Counted from the first letter of the stretch, positions 10,963-24,429 are shown. The stretch: DNA of 64,000 nucleotides from Endomychus coccineus (GCA_958510875.1 OY294069.1:178542868-178606867), one strand, 5' to 3'. A program made the numbers and translations. The notes: a model not told the origin generated them from the sequence alone.

Positions 10963-13287
10963 CAGGGTGTCCTCGAACTGCGTGGCCAAAATAAAACCGA
11001 AGATTCTTTGATTCGAAAAAAAGTTGAGGAGCCTTTTTACTTTTGCCTCAAGTGTCTTGTTTTCTCGGTAGAAGGCTTCAAAATTGCAAAAATAATTTTG
11101 TTTTTTCGGTATAACTTGAGAACGTGATGAAGAACTCTTACAATATTTAGCAAGTGAGTTACTGTCAATAATGGCAATTTTTGAGAGTGGAGCACAGAGC
11201 CTTAGAGACCATAGAAATGGCTCAAACTTGAGGATGTAACGGGAAAAGTGTCCAGAACTTTTTTGTGGTCAATCTAATTCACTCGATATTTTTTATGTAG
11301 ATAGCTTATTTAATTTGAAAACTTTTCTTACTCTTAGAAAATTTTGATAAAATCAACGGATTAGCTTGAAAAAATTAATTTTCGAGTCTCTGCAATTTTG
11401 GCTTACTAATTTTACTTGATTAAAATACCTTAGTTGCCTTTGCTTTTCTAATGTCATTTTGGCATTTGAAGAATTTATTTTCAAAACTGTCAGTTTTTAC
11501 TTTGCTTTCCGTAAAAATTTTATAAAATTATGCCTCAAAATTTCACTAACACTGAAATGGTTGATATGTTATTGATTTATGGACTTTGTCGTTGCAATGG
11601 CCGGAGAAGGGAAAGATATCCGCATCGCAGAATTCCAAATCGGCAAACGTTCGCGAAACTGGCCAATTTGAAGCAAATCGCAAAGAAACTGGACGCAAAC
11701 GGACAAGAAGGACGTTAGAGCTCGAAGAAGCGATACTGGAAGCGGTTGAAACTGAACCTGGGATAAGCACACTACGTTTGGGACTTCGTATTGGAGCCTC
11801 AAAATCATTAGTTCCTAATGTACTGAAAGAAGAACTGTTGTATCCCTGTCATATTAAAACAGTTCAAGACTTATTGCCCATGGATCCAGGTCATCGGCTA
11901 GATTTCTGTCGGCTTATTGTCCAAAGACAAAACGCAAACCCCAATTTTTGTAGAAGAATTCTGTTCAAGGACGAAGATACTTTCACGAGATGTGGTCTTT
12001 TTAACCTCCGTAATGAACATTTCTATGCTGATGAAAATCCTCATGAAACGGAAGTTACATATTTTCAGAATCAAACTAAAATCAATGTTTGGGTTGGAAT
12101 TGTGGATAACTTTATTATTGGCCCTACCGTTATACCCGATCGATTGAACGGGGAGAACTACTTGAACTTTTTGGAACAAAGGCTACTTGAACTGTTGGAA
12201 GACTTGCCCTTACACATTCGTCGTGGCCTGGTTTATCCATGATGGTGTACCTCCTCATTTCACATTAGCTGTGAGGCGACATTTGAATGCGGAATATCCA
12301 GATCGCTGGATAGGTAGAGGACACGATGCACCAGTGAACTGGCCGGCCCTCTCCCCTGATTTGACGCCCAGCGACTTCTTTCTATGGGGCGCTTTGAAGT
12401 CGAAAGTTTATGCAGCTCCAGTAAACACACGAGAGGAATTGTTGCAACGAATTAATCATGAAGCGGATTTATTGAAGAATGATCCTGAAGTACTAGCCAG
12501 AGTTCAATCCAATTTCTTGAACCGAATTAATTTGTGTATTCAGGAAAATGGGCAACATTTGGAACAATTGATGCCTTAGCGATTTCCCAAAAAGTTTTGT
12601 TGTTTCTTTTAATTTAGCATTTGTTTTTCCTAAATAATCACATCGTTTCCCCATTTCTATTGTTTTTATTATTCGTGTTTTACCGAGATATTAACCATTT
12701 CAGTGTTAGTGAAATTTTGAGCCATAATTTTATAAAATTTTTACGGAAAGCAAAGTAAAAACTGACAGTTTTGAGAATAAATTCTCCAAATTCCAAAATG
12801 ACATTAGAAAAGCAAAGGCAACTAAGGTATTTTAATCAAGTAAAATTAGTAAGCCAAAATTGCAGAGACTCGAAAATTATTTTTTTTAAGCTAATCCGTT
12901 GATTTTATCAAAATTTTCTAAGAGTAAGAAAAGTTTTCAAATTAGATAAACTATCTGCATAAAAAATATCGAGTGAATTACATTGACCAAAGTTCTGGAC
13001 ACTTTTCCTGTTACATCCTCAAGTTTGAGCCATTTATATGATCTCTAAGGCTCTATGCTCCGCTCTCAAAAACGGCTATTATTGACAGTAACTCACCTGC
13101 CAAATATTGTGGAAGTCCTCAATCAAGTTCTCAAGTTATACCGAAAAAACAAAATTATTTTTGCAACTTGGAAGCCCTCTACCGGCTAAACAACACACTT
13201 GAGGCAAAAGTAAAAAGGCTCATAAATTTTTTTTCGAATCAAAGAATCTTCGGTTTTATTTTAGCCACGCAGTTCGAGGACACCCTG
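10963..13287 (+). mobile_element. Tc1/mariner-superfamily element with 600-bp terminal inverted repeats
   Basis: The ends are CAGGGTGTCC...GGACACCCTG, flanked on both sides by TATA, which fits a TA target duplication. Inverted repeats run from 10963 to about 11567 and from about 12687 to 13287, with only scattered differences. Between them lies one transposase gene with two frame breaks. The repeats extend past the transposase ATG, so the start codon and about 11 codons are inside the left repeat and are mirrored in the right one. The near-identity of the arms suggests a fairly recent or gene-converted copy. Confidence 0.92.
11530..12579 (+). pseudogene. DUF4817 + DDE transposase, two frameshifts
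   Basis: Read across three segments. 11530 to about 11600 encodes the N-terminal helix-turn-helix (DUF4817-like: TNTEMVDMLLIYG). 11600-12242 encodes the linker and first DDE part (ILFKDEDTFTRCG, DENPHET, INVWVGIVDN). 12187-12579 encodes the rest (HDGVPPHFTLAVRRHLN, SPDLTPSDFFLWG) to a TAG at the end. The likely catalytic residues are Asp in FKDE, Asp in HDGV and Asp in TPSD, the last two separated by 43 residues by my count. Two frame changes make this copy non-functional as written. It cuts and pastes DNA at TA sites in its family. Confidence 0.88.
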
Positions 13288-13434
13288 TATAGTACAGAGT
13301 ATGAAATTAGAATATTTTTCATAAAAACTAATCGGGACAATGTATGTTAATCGTAGTAGTTGAAATTTAAAAAAAGCAGCAAAAGGTTCATATAGATTAC
13401 AAAAAGTATATATTGGTATGTATATTACCTATAG

Positions 13435-13620
13435 ATGGACCAAGCATGTAAATCTTCGCTTGCAGTACCAGAAAATGCCCTCGACTCTGGATTCGATGGA
13501 ACAGAGTATTTCCTCTCCATTTCGAATCCCTGCGATCCCCCTCCTTGCGAGGGCGTCCGACTACGCACCATCCCCTGTTCTAAGGGATCGCTGCAAAGAA
13601 TAAATCATTGTTATAAACAA
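13435..13620 (+). other. Possible orphan exon, GC-rich and Cys/Pro-containing
   Basis: A GC-rich island in AT-rich surroundings. A good acceptor (CGCTTGCAG) precedes it. One frame gives SNPCDPPPCEGVRLRTIPCS, another gives a 45-codon terminal reading. No family recognised and no partner exon found. Confidence 0.2.
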
Positions 13621-14514
13621 GTTTCCAATCAGGAAATGAATACACTGTAATATTAGCTGAACAAAATAATGGGATCAGCTCCAAGATGGTTTGGGAATAC
13701 TAAGAGAAACTGAACAAACTAAACTAAGCCTAGGCTATCCCCCAAAGATTACAATACCCAACTGGTGACAAACTAGTACAAAGGGGTAGAAATACGAAGT
13801 CCGTTTCCATTGCTTCTTTCGTCAATAAATATGCGAATGCAAAGCAATATGAAAATATGTATGAATCACGTTTTAGCCAAGAAACGCTTTTATTTCATTT
13901 TCATGAGATTACACTTTTCTTCGAATCACAGTTAAGCTTGTTTCGAGCAGGAACTGCATTCTTGAACAACAAGTAACGCTACCGTACAATAAAATAAGTG
14001 CCATAAATGTAATAACCTGTAAGTTGGAAGCAATCGTTTTGGATTGTCCGTCGAGTTTAAATTCGAACTTAGGTGCTCAATATGGTATTGCAGTCGGTAA
14101 TTGGAAACGATTCCTAGTAGAATCGCCGACAGAAGCTTGTTTTCTTTTTAATCTCTCTCATATGCTTACATCTAACCTACATTGATAAATTTATAGATAT
14201 AGGTGACACAAGGATACAGGCATTAATTATTGTTATGTTATTTATTTAGGATTTCCGTTCAAGTTTGTATGTTTTTAGGTCATGTCTAGACCAAAAATGA
14301 ATATCATCATCATGAGAATAAGTTATATCGTGTTTATAATCCTATGATAATAATTCATTGATTATTGTCATAGTATTATAGAAACGATATAAGTTATCGC
14401 ATGATGTAATGTATGAAATAACTATTTTTTCAACTTGCACGCTTATAGTAAATAATCTAGGTTATTTTTAAGTTATAGAAATATTTTACATACAAATAAG
14501 TGCAAAGATTTTAT

Positions 14515-14575
14515 TATAGGTGGGGTTCGAACCGCCATCTTCAAGTGTCTAGACTATGGCGTTACAAATACAACC
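14515..14575 (-). repeat. tRNA-like SINE head fragment
   Basis: The minus strand reads GGCGGTTCGAACCCCACC, a T-arm and B-box, followed by CTATAAT. The acceptor stem and a good A-box are not intact, so it is read as a SINE or tRNA relic, not a gene. Shares CACCTAT-AT after the B-box with 18870-18965. Confidence 0.4.
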
Positions 14576-14599
14576 ACTTTGATTTGAATTCAGTTATCA

Positions 14600-17050
14600 G
14601 TAAAATATTCTTAATAAACGATAATAAGATAATTTAGAATTTTCATCCAGTTACATATTCAGAGACGTTGGGGCAATAATTTCGAATTTGTTGAATATTG
14701 GGAGATAGCCTGGTCTTCATAGCTGGGATCTAGATACCCAGGATATGATTAAAATGACAGCAGTCGCATAAAAATATCCGAATAAGACGGCCATGAGTTA
14801 GAAATAAGTGAAGTAGGACATTATTTACATATAAATAAGCTGAAAGTAAAATTTAATGAAACAATAACCATAAAAATTACTAATAAATTCAGATAAGAGA
14901 TGCATTTCAATTTGATTGAAATACAAATTTAATGAACCATTTTATATATTGTAGATGAGATGAAATAATTGGCGCTTATCATAATAGTGAGTTCATAATT
15001 AAATCACACACTGTTTACTATCAGAAAAACTATTTCATTAACTGACGTAAAAGCCGTTATTCTATGGTAATTTATCATTACGATTCAATGAAAGAACAAT
15101 TACTTTGTTTTTATAGCACTTTTAATAATAACATGAAGACTAAAATTAAAAAATAATGCTTTCAAAATTTCATCTAAAATGCAGAAAAAGATAATTTCTC
15201 ATATTAACAAAATTTTATTTTATTTTATTTTAATTAGATAAAAAATAAACATGAATTTCTAATAAAAAAATTAATAAACTAATAAATTGAATCATTTGAA
15301 TAATATTGATGAATACTTTATATTTAATGATAAAAATATAAAACTGAATTATAATTGATAAATAAATAAAAAATGTTACAAACGTTCCAAAGCGTTTCTG
15401 ACTAACTGATTTTAATAATAATTGATTTCATTATACTTTTCATTTATTTAATATAATAAAAAGTAATAATAATTCCCCACAAATCACTTTATCTACTATA
15501 GTTTCAAAACCGAAGTTCCATTATCAAACAGATAAGAACTTAAGAAGTAAACATAACGTCTTTCTAGTTCAGATCGATCAGTAACCTCACAAACTTATAG
15601 TTCCAGACAGCTGTTTCGCTTTCTCATAGAGCCAACTTGAGATAATATATATTTATTTGTTTCTAATTCTCTTATTTTTCAATTCAGTTTCAGTAAACTG
15701 AAAATAAAATTATAATTAAAATGTAAATGAACAAATCAGATGATAATAAAAAAGACATTAGAATGTTTATTTTTTAAACTGTTTCTTAAACTTTTTGCGT
15801 AGGTAACATTACAAATGAGACGTTTTATACAGTAAACAATCTGACTTGAAATATTTACACTCCTCGGATTAAATTTGTACAAGAATAGTGGATAATTTTT
15901 CCATTCATGAGGGAATCTTAACCTGCAACCTACTGAGTTTTTGCGTAAAGACGACCCTTGGCCTAAGATGTTCATTCGAATAGAAAACATAATGTGTTTT
16001 ACAAAGGACGTTTTATATTTTAATACATGAATTCATTACGTACTGCTACTGTTACCTCCTTTTGTTACCGCAATTGTTCGCTTCCGACGTTAAATTATAC
16101 CCCATGTCATTGTAAGACATCCGAATTGACAAAATATGCGTTTTACAATTCTATGTTTTATACTTATGATCATTTGGATAATTTCTCGGAGAATCTCTGA
16201 GAGTGTTGCCAAATATTAAAATTAAATCCTTCTTCTTTGACGTAGAAGAACGCTTTTGTATATTCTGTACTTCTCTAACACTCATCCTTTGTATATGCCT
16301 ACTACATTGAAAGCTTACGCGCAAATTGTAAAGTTCAATTTTCAATTGTGGAAAATATAAAATAAATTACATTGATTGAGTCGGTATCGCAGCCTTTGTC
16401 GATACAAACATAATTCTAGATTATGTATCACGTATTCCATTATAAGAATAATTGAATCGTATATCAGATAATGTGAAAATTCCTTTCTGATAATTATTTA
16501 TTAGATTCGAATTTCTGACAACAAATTAGTCTGCGGCCTAGCAACAATTTCTGATTTCAATAGTTCTTAAGCCACGAATATAACAAAATTCGATAGCATC
16601 TGCCTTTGGGCATACTTTTTAAGTGGTATCGATTAGAATGAATGCTCGCGTTCTAGTCACTAACCTTCTCAAGGTTTCATCAAACCTTTCTATTATTTTG
16701 TTACGCGTACGACACGTTTATACAGTCTTATAAAGTAACATAGCAAATGAAAGTACAAATGGAAAGATCGTCTTACAAGAACTTGAATCGCCGACAGTGA
16801 AACGCACTTTTACCAAAAGCATGTGGACTTTTTACGAGACCAGGTCGTTTTATGGGTGTTGCATCTGAGAGCTGTTTTGCCACTTGCATCAAACGTTATC
16901 TGACAATCAACTGAACTAAGACCTAAAATATTGGAAGAATTGAATAAACCACCCATTACTTTCGATATATTCATGACAATATTCATTACATTGTTTGGTA
17001 TAATAATACCAACTGCTCTATAAAGTATAATAGATATCATTGTATTTTCT
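14600..17050. other. AT-rich stretch, nothing recognised
   Basis: About 2.4 kb of very AT-rich DNA with short chance frames (15736-15990, 16151-16345, 16810-17040). No domain, terminal repeat or RNA feature is evident. Confidence 0.5.
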
Positions 17051-17059
17051 CCTCCCTAC

Positions 17060-17960
17060 TATTGTTCTTAGCAGTGTTCCACAAGGCTCTGTTCTGGGGC
17101 AGTGGAATGTAGAGAGAGGAGATAGGCATTCGTATTTTTCTTGAAGATTTTGAGATTATAGGCATAGGGAAAGAGCTCACTAGGTAAAGAGTTCCACAAC
17201 TTTGCTGTTCGATAAAAAGTATGGTTTGATAGGAAGAAGTTCCGCAGGTCTCGAGCTTGACTTTGAAGGGTTGACTAGTGAGCTCGTCTGGTCCGCCTAT
17301 CTGGAATCCCCCGTGGTGGAATAACAGACGAGATTTCTAATGAACACCGACCATAGAAATATCTATAGCAAAGGAGCTGTTTGGATGTAAAGTAGCTCTT
17401 GGCGTGGCATAGAAAACAAGTTTTTGTCAAGCACGATTTTCGCAATGGACCTCAAATGGTCGTCCAATGAGAGGGTGCTATTGGTGGTTATCCCGAGCAT
17501 TGTTGAGGAAATAGTTGTACCTGACATCATCATATTAAGGATTGTGGGATCTATCTTCCTGGGGAAGACACACTTGAGTTTTGGTTGCATTAAACTCTAC
17601 TAGATTATCAGATCCCCATTTCAAAATATTTGCCAGATCACCATTAATGTGAAAACCGGTCCCTGTCTGGCTACTCTGGCTTCATTGGATAGTATAGGGG
17701 CTCTAGATGAGAAAACGGTATGAAGTGTACCATCATCTGTAAAACTGTGGATGAGACAAGACGTCACTTTTAGCGGATGTTGATATGGAGTAGAAACGAA
17801 GTTGGTGCCAAGACAGATACCTGTGGAACACCAACGTTGATAGCAATTGTATCGGAAGATACTCCGTCAACCACCACATGGAGTGATCTTCTGAGAGAAA
17901 ACTCGGTCGTAAGCAACAACGTTGAGGCGGTAAATACCATATGTCGGAAGTTTCACAAGA
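17060..17960 (-). mobile_element. Jockey-like LINE relic (RT thumb to 3' end)
   Basis: Minus-strand frames contain FTDDGTLHTVFSS in the catalytic position (F-A-D-D expected), FPRKIDPTILNMMMSGTTIS, TLSLDDHLRSIAK and the 3' block shared with 45385-45660. Stops and shifts are frequent. Same family as the other Jockey-like pieces here. Confidence 0.75.
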
Positions 17961-18869
17961 AAGTATTCTTAAAAGAAATTTTAGGGTCTTATCAATACGA
18001 ACATTTTGCGTCAGGGCACGAATCCAGGTAACAAAGTCACCAAAAAAAGCACAACTTGACTCCACTATATTGGTTGAATGCTTCGTCCAAATTAATTCCT
18101 TCACATTTCATTTTAACTGTAAACGTTCAAGATGTAATTCTTATGCCCCCAAGCACTATGTCAATAGCAAATGCTAGGCGTATTCGGATACAACTGAATT
18201 ATTTCACAGAATTGATATTCAATCATTCCGAGCTAAGAACGAATTTGGGTTACTTACATTATAACTGGACAATGTTGTTATATTCTCAAACGGTACTAAT
18301 GTTATATGTCGTTTTGTATATAATTGAATAACAATGACCTTTGCAGAATTCTCAAGTAAGTCATTATTATGAACATTCGCAAAGCAAAATAATCAACTAT
18401 TAAGTACATACAGACTGTTATTTCATTGTTAACACATCCTCGCATAACAGGAACAAATTGCTGTAGGTTCTATAACAAACAACCAATTAATCGGAGTTTT
18501 ATCGTGGAATTATGTCGGGAAAAGTAGACATAGTTTAGTGACTTTAACAAGAGGAGGACACAATACTCTTTAGGTACACATCCTGTAAGTTTTATCACAA
18601 GTCTAACATATAAACATAATTAAGCAGGTGCTCAATCTATTCCAAGTTACATACAATATGAACTTAATCATTACCATATTTTATATTAAACTTACTCTGA
18701 GAAAGATCCATCAAATTCAGTTCCAGTACTTATCAAGGAATGATATTCATCACCCATATTTCATACGGCAAATATTATTATTCTCAAAGTTACTTATCCT
18801 CAAGATAATTTCGAGAATTTGATATAGTACCTACTATCAAGATGAATGAATATTAAAGTGAACAAATTG

Positions 18870-18965
18870 AATCATAGGTAGGATTCGAACCCACATCCAC
18901 GAATGCCTGGTCCGGAGCATTAACCTTTTACGCTACTTTGGTTGAACTTAAAGTTTTCTTTTTGA
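18870..18965 (-). repeat. tRNA-like SINE head
   Basis: The minus strand has an A-box-like TAGCGTAAAAGGTTAATGC, then GTGGGTTCGAATCCTACC (B-box and T-arm) with proper spacing. The arms do not close into a clean tRNA cloverleaf, so a tRNA-derived SINE is likelier than a gene. Confidence 0.45.
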
Positions 18966-19494
18966 TGCATAAAATCCTCTTAAAGAATAATGAAACGTGT
19001 GTGATTCGATGTTTAGTCAATTTAGTCATAAAACTATCAGCATATCATAGTATGGTACACGGACATGTGCCAAAATATCCCAAAAGGAATTGAATATTAT
19101 AAAATTCAAAGCAATTTCGATCACAATCTGTTAGATAGGATGTTGAGAAAGAAGGAATATAATATTGCTATTGAAGGGGTATCTATGAAAAAATAGTTAA
19201 TCAGGTCGATCTCACCGATTGCGATATAACGGCGTCATAATACACTCTTATGGATGAGAAATTCGATTATATCATGAGTTTTTACATCAGACAGTAAAGG
19301 CAACATGTCGCAGCGTTCCGAAACCTTGAATTTTGGCCATCCCTCAGATAAATACACTATAAACTCACTCCTAATCACAAAAAAATCTGAATACTATAGA
19401 AAAATCACATTCTTTGTGAAATGTCGAATGAAATAAAACCTGAACTGAACCATATGAATCCTTCTTTCAAAAGTACTAATTAACAATATAGTCG

Positions 19495-20800
19495 AGTCAA
19501 TTTAGCAAAAAAGCTCGAAATTTTTTCCAAACAGACCAATAAACTTAATTTTTGTTGCAAATCGTTCTTAGACGGATTCTGAACGATATTGAACTTTAAG
19601 ATCTAGTCGCTCGACCATTTTTCACCTGTTAAACCGGAAATTGGCCAATTTTCATGGGATAATTTGCAAAATTGGTACGTATTTGCCAAAATTTGCTGGA
19701 AAACTTCACTCGGGGGTTTTTGGGGTCGCTGATCACGATTCCGAAGTTAGATTTACCATTTTCGACCGCGGTAGCTAGAAATTGGCCAACTTTATGTCCC
19801 AAAAATGGTCAAATTTAATAATTCCGCAGTTTTTGTTGAAATTGACTAAAACATTTCACTCGGGGGTTTTTGGGGTCGCTGATCATGATTCCGAAGTTAG
19901 ATATACCATTTTCCACCGCGGTAGCTAGAAATTGGCCAATTTTATGTCAGAAAATTGGATAAATTAGATAATTTCGTAATTTTTGTTGAAAATGGCTAGA
20001 AAATATCGTTTCGGGGTTTCGTGATTCTGAAGTAACATTTTTTTATTATTATACCATTTAGAAATTTACCACTTTCATGGCAAAAAAATATTTCATACCT
20101 GAAATTGGTCAACCGTCTTGAAACAAAATGGACAAATTCAAATAAGAACAAGAATTTATGAATATATTTTTATTAAACATTTTAATATTTCATTTATTTT
20201 TTTACATTTTATTATTTACAATTTATATTTTACAATTTCTTACATTCACATTCACACTTACATTCTAATGTTTATAAATTTAAAAATAGTATAAATAAAA
20301 TTCTGGGTACCATTCCAAAACTATAATTTGCAAGAGACAGGTATATCAGAAATCACTGATTCTCGAACGCAAGCGACATTTGATATTGGATATGAAACAA
20401 ATCATTTACAGTCACGGATAAATTCCCTGACTTTTGATATCAGGGCCAATTTCAACAAAAATTACGAAATTATCTAATTTATCCATTTTTCTGACATAAT
20501 ATTGTCCAATTTCTAGTTACCGCGGTGGAAAATGGTAAATGTAACTTCGGAATCATGATCAGCGACCCCGAAAACCCCCGAGTGGAGTTTTCCAGCCAAT
20601 TTTGGCAATACTTACCAATTTTGCAAATTTTCCCATGGAAATTGGCCAATTTCCGGTTTAACAGGTGAAAAATGGCCGAGCGACTAGATCTTAAAGTTCA
20701 ATATCCGTCCAGGAACGATTTGCAAAAAAAAATTAAGTTGATTGGTCTGTTTGGAAAAAATTCCGAACGTTCACAATTTTTACGTCTAATTTGACCCGAC
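19495..20800. mobile_element. Non-autonomous inverted-repeat element, 1.3 kb
   Basis: Ends AGTCGAGTCAATTTAG and, reversed, AGTCGGGTCAAATTAG. Long inverted arms (about 19495-20030 and 20430-20800) share blocks such as the run around the B-like ACCGCGGTAGCTAGAAATTGG. The left arm has an internal duplication of the TCGGGGGTTTTTGGGGTCGC unit (at about 19710 and 19861). The centre is AT-rich with no coding capacity. Superfamily not determined; the target duplication is unclear. Confidence 0.75.
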
Positions 20801-20934
20801 TAATAACATTGAAAAAATAACGAAGATAACTCAGAAATAAGTGTGAAATCTGAAGTTTATAAGTTAAATTGTAGATCTTGTCCAAACTTTATATAGGTCA
20901 AAGTGACATGTCTTTCTTCAGTAGAATGAGTGAA

Positions 20935-21225
20935 CATTTTTTTAACAATTTAAAAATGTATGTATGCACTTAAAGATCATAATAGCGATAAAATCGTATT
21001 CAGGAGGACAAAATTACCCGAAAACGACTATAAACTATACATTTTGATCAAATTCGTATACTCGTTAATAGATAATATTTTTATAACAATTCAAAAATTT
21101 ATTGAAGCATTTAAAGACCATAATAGCAATTAAATCATACTCAGGAGACCAAAAGTATCCGAAAGCGATTATAAAATTGACATTTTGATCAAAATCGTAT
21201 TATTATAAAAAAATATAGTTTGTTT
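20935..21225 (+). repeat. Two tandem copies of a 141-bp unit
   Basis: TAAAGATCATAATAGC at about 20971 recurs as TAAAGACCATAATAGC about 141 bases on, with the following CATTTTGATCAAA also repeated. Diverged; no further function seen. Confidence 0.5.
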
Positions 21226-21359
21226 ATAACCAATTAGCAAATTTGTTAACTGGTTATAAACAAACTAGGACTTTTGGTCGAATTCATCTACTTGTTAATA
21301 AATAAATTGTTTATAACAAATGAAGGTAATTCAACCATTTGTTTAACTAGTTTCATATG

Positions 21360-22850
21360 TTCACTGACTAAGAATAGTCTTTACCCAATCAAAAATGGTC
21401 AAATTTAGCATTTTTCATGTTAATTTATTGTTTATAAACAATATTAACAATTTGCATAACTATCTATGCGGTAGACTTTGTTTTTTCAGATAACCTTCTG
21501 AAGAGAATGCACTTTGTCCCATCAAAATCGACCTTTTTTCCCAAAGATTTATGGGCTTGGTGTATTTTTATATCCATTTGCTTGCACTAATTGTAAAATA
21601 TCGGGCGGAGGAATTATCGTTTCAGATAAAAACAAAGATATCAACAGCTGATCAGCTTGTCAGCTAATATGCCGACCTATATTGAACAGAAAATCAATCG
21701 ATGATTCTCTTTAACGGAATTTCTTCTGCTCATGAACAGCTTGATGTGGAAATCACACGGACAATTAATCTTAATTTTGCAATTAGACGGCGTAATTATT
21801 TAACAAATTGAATTGAGATAAACCATCAGAAGATTAATAAATATATTATTAATTGGACATACCTACTTACATTTAGCCTACATTCGTTATAGCAGGGCGT
21901 TTATTGAATATTTTTATAATGCTCAAAGTGCATATCTGATGAATAATTTATTCATATCCGTCCAAATTCACTTTTCGATAACTCGATCATATTTCAAAAC
22001 TGGTCTGGTTATTTGCATAAAATGTTACAAGATGGGTGTGTTTATTATGATTTTGTAAATTGGAATTCGAACAATTAGGTTTTAATCATTGGAAAAACGT
22101 TTCAGTAAAATCCGTGACCTAGTTGTCAAAAATGTTGATTCAGGGCCGATATAGTCTTACTAAACCGTTGGCCATTTAATTTCACTATTCATAATAAGTA
22201 ATTCTGCGAAAAAATCTATTAAGAGACGAAGTGATGTCTAGACTGCTTGCAAACTGGATTGGTCTATTCAGATTAGAAAATGATCGTATTACTTCCACAT
22301 CAAAAATAATGAAAACACTTTATAGTAACGAATCTATCTTTGAGCAGTAACATATCACAAGTTTGAAGTAATTATTAGTTCCCAGAATCATGTACAGTAA
22401 ACGTAGGCATTCGTGTCTATTTAACAATGACAAATATTTACGCAATTGTGTATTGCACTTCGTTGCTTTCTAAATTACAAATTAGATCTGTTATAGTACA
22501 AACATATCGTATGTTAATACGTAACAGTTTGTTATTATCTCCTTTATTCCTTTACTAATCCACTTTCCAAATAGTTTTTCCACTTCATAACATAAAGTTA
22601 GACCCTTCAATGAATTCATTCCATAACGGTACGTGATTAAGAAAAAATATGTAGTTGGAAACGATTTAACGAGAAATTATAAAGTTCTACATTACAGGAA
22701 AATTAGTATAGTCATAAGCATCATAAGCGTCAAAAAATCTGGTAGAAGCTTCCTCTTTTTTACTTAAAAGAATTACCTATTATCGGATTTTCATGGAGAT
22801 ATTCGTTTTGAGCTTTTCTGAATCGATTTAGATTATTTGTGAGATAATGT
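21360..22850. other. AT-rich stretch, nothing recognised
   Basis: No open frame with a recognisable domain, no inverted termini and no RNA structure that I can support. Confidence 0.45.
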
Positions 22851-22859
22851 GGAGATCTT

Positions 22860-23600
22860 CTTCTACTTCTACGCGACGGGTTGGCCTCTTCTCTCGTTGT
22901 CTATACGTCTGAGCTCCTCCAATACGATGGGCGTAAACTGTGATCTATGAATCAAGCATCTCCTCAACGATGGGTTCACCGTCGTAGGTGGATGCTTTCC
23001 AGACGCTGCTACAGTCACAGTTTCTGTTGTTTTCCTGCTGGTCACCAGTATTGTCTTGGTCTTATGGTCTGCCATTTGCTTGCCATGTGCCGAGAGCCAC
23101 CAGCGGATTGTGGCGACATCCTCGTTCACATTCTGCGTGGCTTCTTCCAAGTACTTGGCAATGACCACCACAGCATTATCGTCTGCACAACGAACAGCCT
23201 TTGTTCCTGTGCGAATGGGTAACCTCAACACCATATCGTACATAATGTTCCACAATGAGGGTCCAAGTACCGTGCTTTGTGGGATGCCTCATGATTTAGG
23301 CTTTGCGCCACTCGTCCGAATTGTACAACAATGTTTGTTCGCTGAAGTAGCTCGCGATCATGCTTGTAATGTAAACGGGACCTCCATCCAATGTCAGCGC
23401 CTCCAGAATTCAATTCCAGTTGAACGCATTCTTCACGTCCAGGGTGACTATGACGCAGCACTTCTTAGCACCACCCTTCTAACGTTTCCCCTCTTCCCCC
23501 GAGTTTCCAGGTGCAGTTTTCACCTCAGTTTAGAATCAAGGATAACTCCAAGGTACTTCATACAGCCAAGTCGTCTGAGTGTAACTCAATCACCTTAGTC
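22860..23600 (-). mobile_element. R1/I-type LINE relic, rearranged RT
   Basis: From 23461 down to 22869 the minus strand carries RT blocks in order, including SLWNIMYDMVLRLP, CADDNAVVVIAKYLEE and WLSAHGKQMADHKTKT. From 23598 to 23461 it carries KYLGVILDSKLR-KLHLETRG, a block that normally comes after the ADD block. So two pieces are joined in the wrong order. Frames are broken in at least two places. Confidence 0.7.
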
Positions 23601-24429
23601 CATTAGCGGTTTCTAAATCATTCCCAATATGTTAGCTGTTACTACAATCATTTACATTTGACCTGCAGGAATGTCTGAAAGCTATTTTGCTAACAAAAGT
23701 GAGGGAAATCAAGAGGTCAATAGATTTATTGTTTGGTATGGTGGAGTTCACCAGACAGTAAAATATGATAATTCATAGAGTATAAAACATAGAGTTGTGT
23801 AACACATAATATGCTGTCAATTGGAATACTAACTCGAAGGACATTATTATAATTTGACATCTTTCCTCGTCTCTACCATTTGCAATAAATTTTTGGCTCC
23901 TACGGACGAGGCAAGGTCATTTATTATTTATTTTCAGTATGCCAACTTAGAAGTACCTTTGAATATATCGCTCATTATTCAAATTTGACACCTCAAAAAT
24001 GTATTCTTCTCGATTCAGATAATACAAAAAGTAGATCTGGACCGAACGTATTTTAATCAGATCGTTAAATCTTTTAAGCTTATTTGTTAGAATGTCAGCG
24101 AATTTGATTTATAATTCGAGCGTCTCACAAAACTAAGAGATATTAATAAAATGAGCATATAGCTGTAGGCATAATAAATTTGTAAACCGACATTCATTAT
24201 TATATCCTACTTCGAAACTGTAATAAATAATAAAAGTATGTCATTCTTATCATACTAAATGTCATTCGGGTATTTCCCAATGCTAGAATTATTTGCGTAT
24301 GTTTTTCAACGAAACTGGTTCATTGTAATAACATTTTATGTTCCGTCTTTTATCACAAAATTGGAATGGACAGACTTGGTTTCCTCATAGATTCTGTTCG
24401 GAGATTGAATTCCAGTCTGGTCTATCCGG

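Noticed and set aside
12187..12242. Overlap of two transposase frames as programmed frameshifting
   Set aside because: An earlier frame change near 11600 also breaks the gene, so plain mutational decay is the simpler reading.
14515..14575. Functional tRNA gene
   Set aside because: No intact acceptor stem or A-box; only the T-arm region is tRNA-like.
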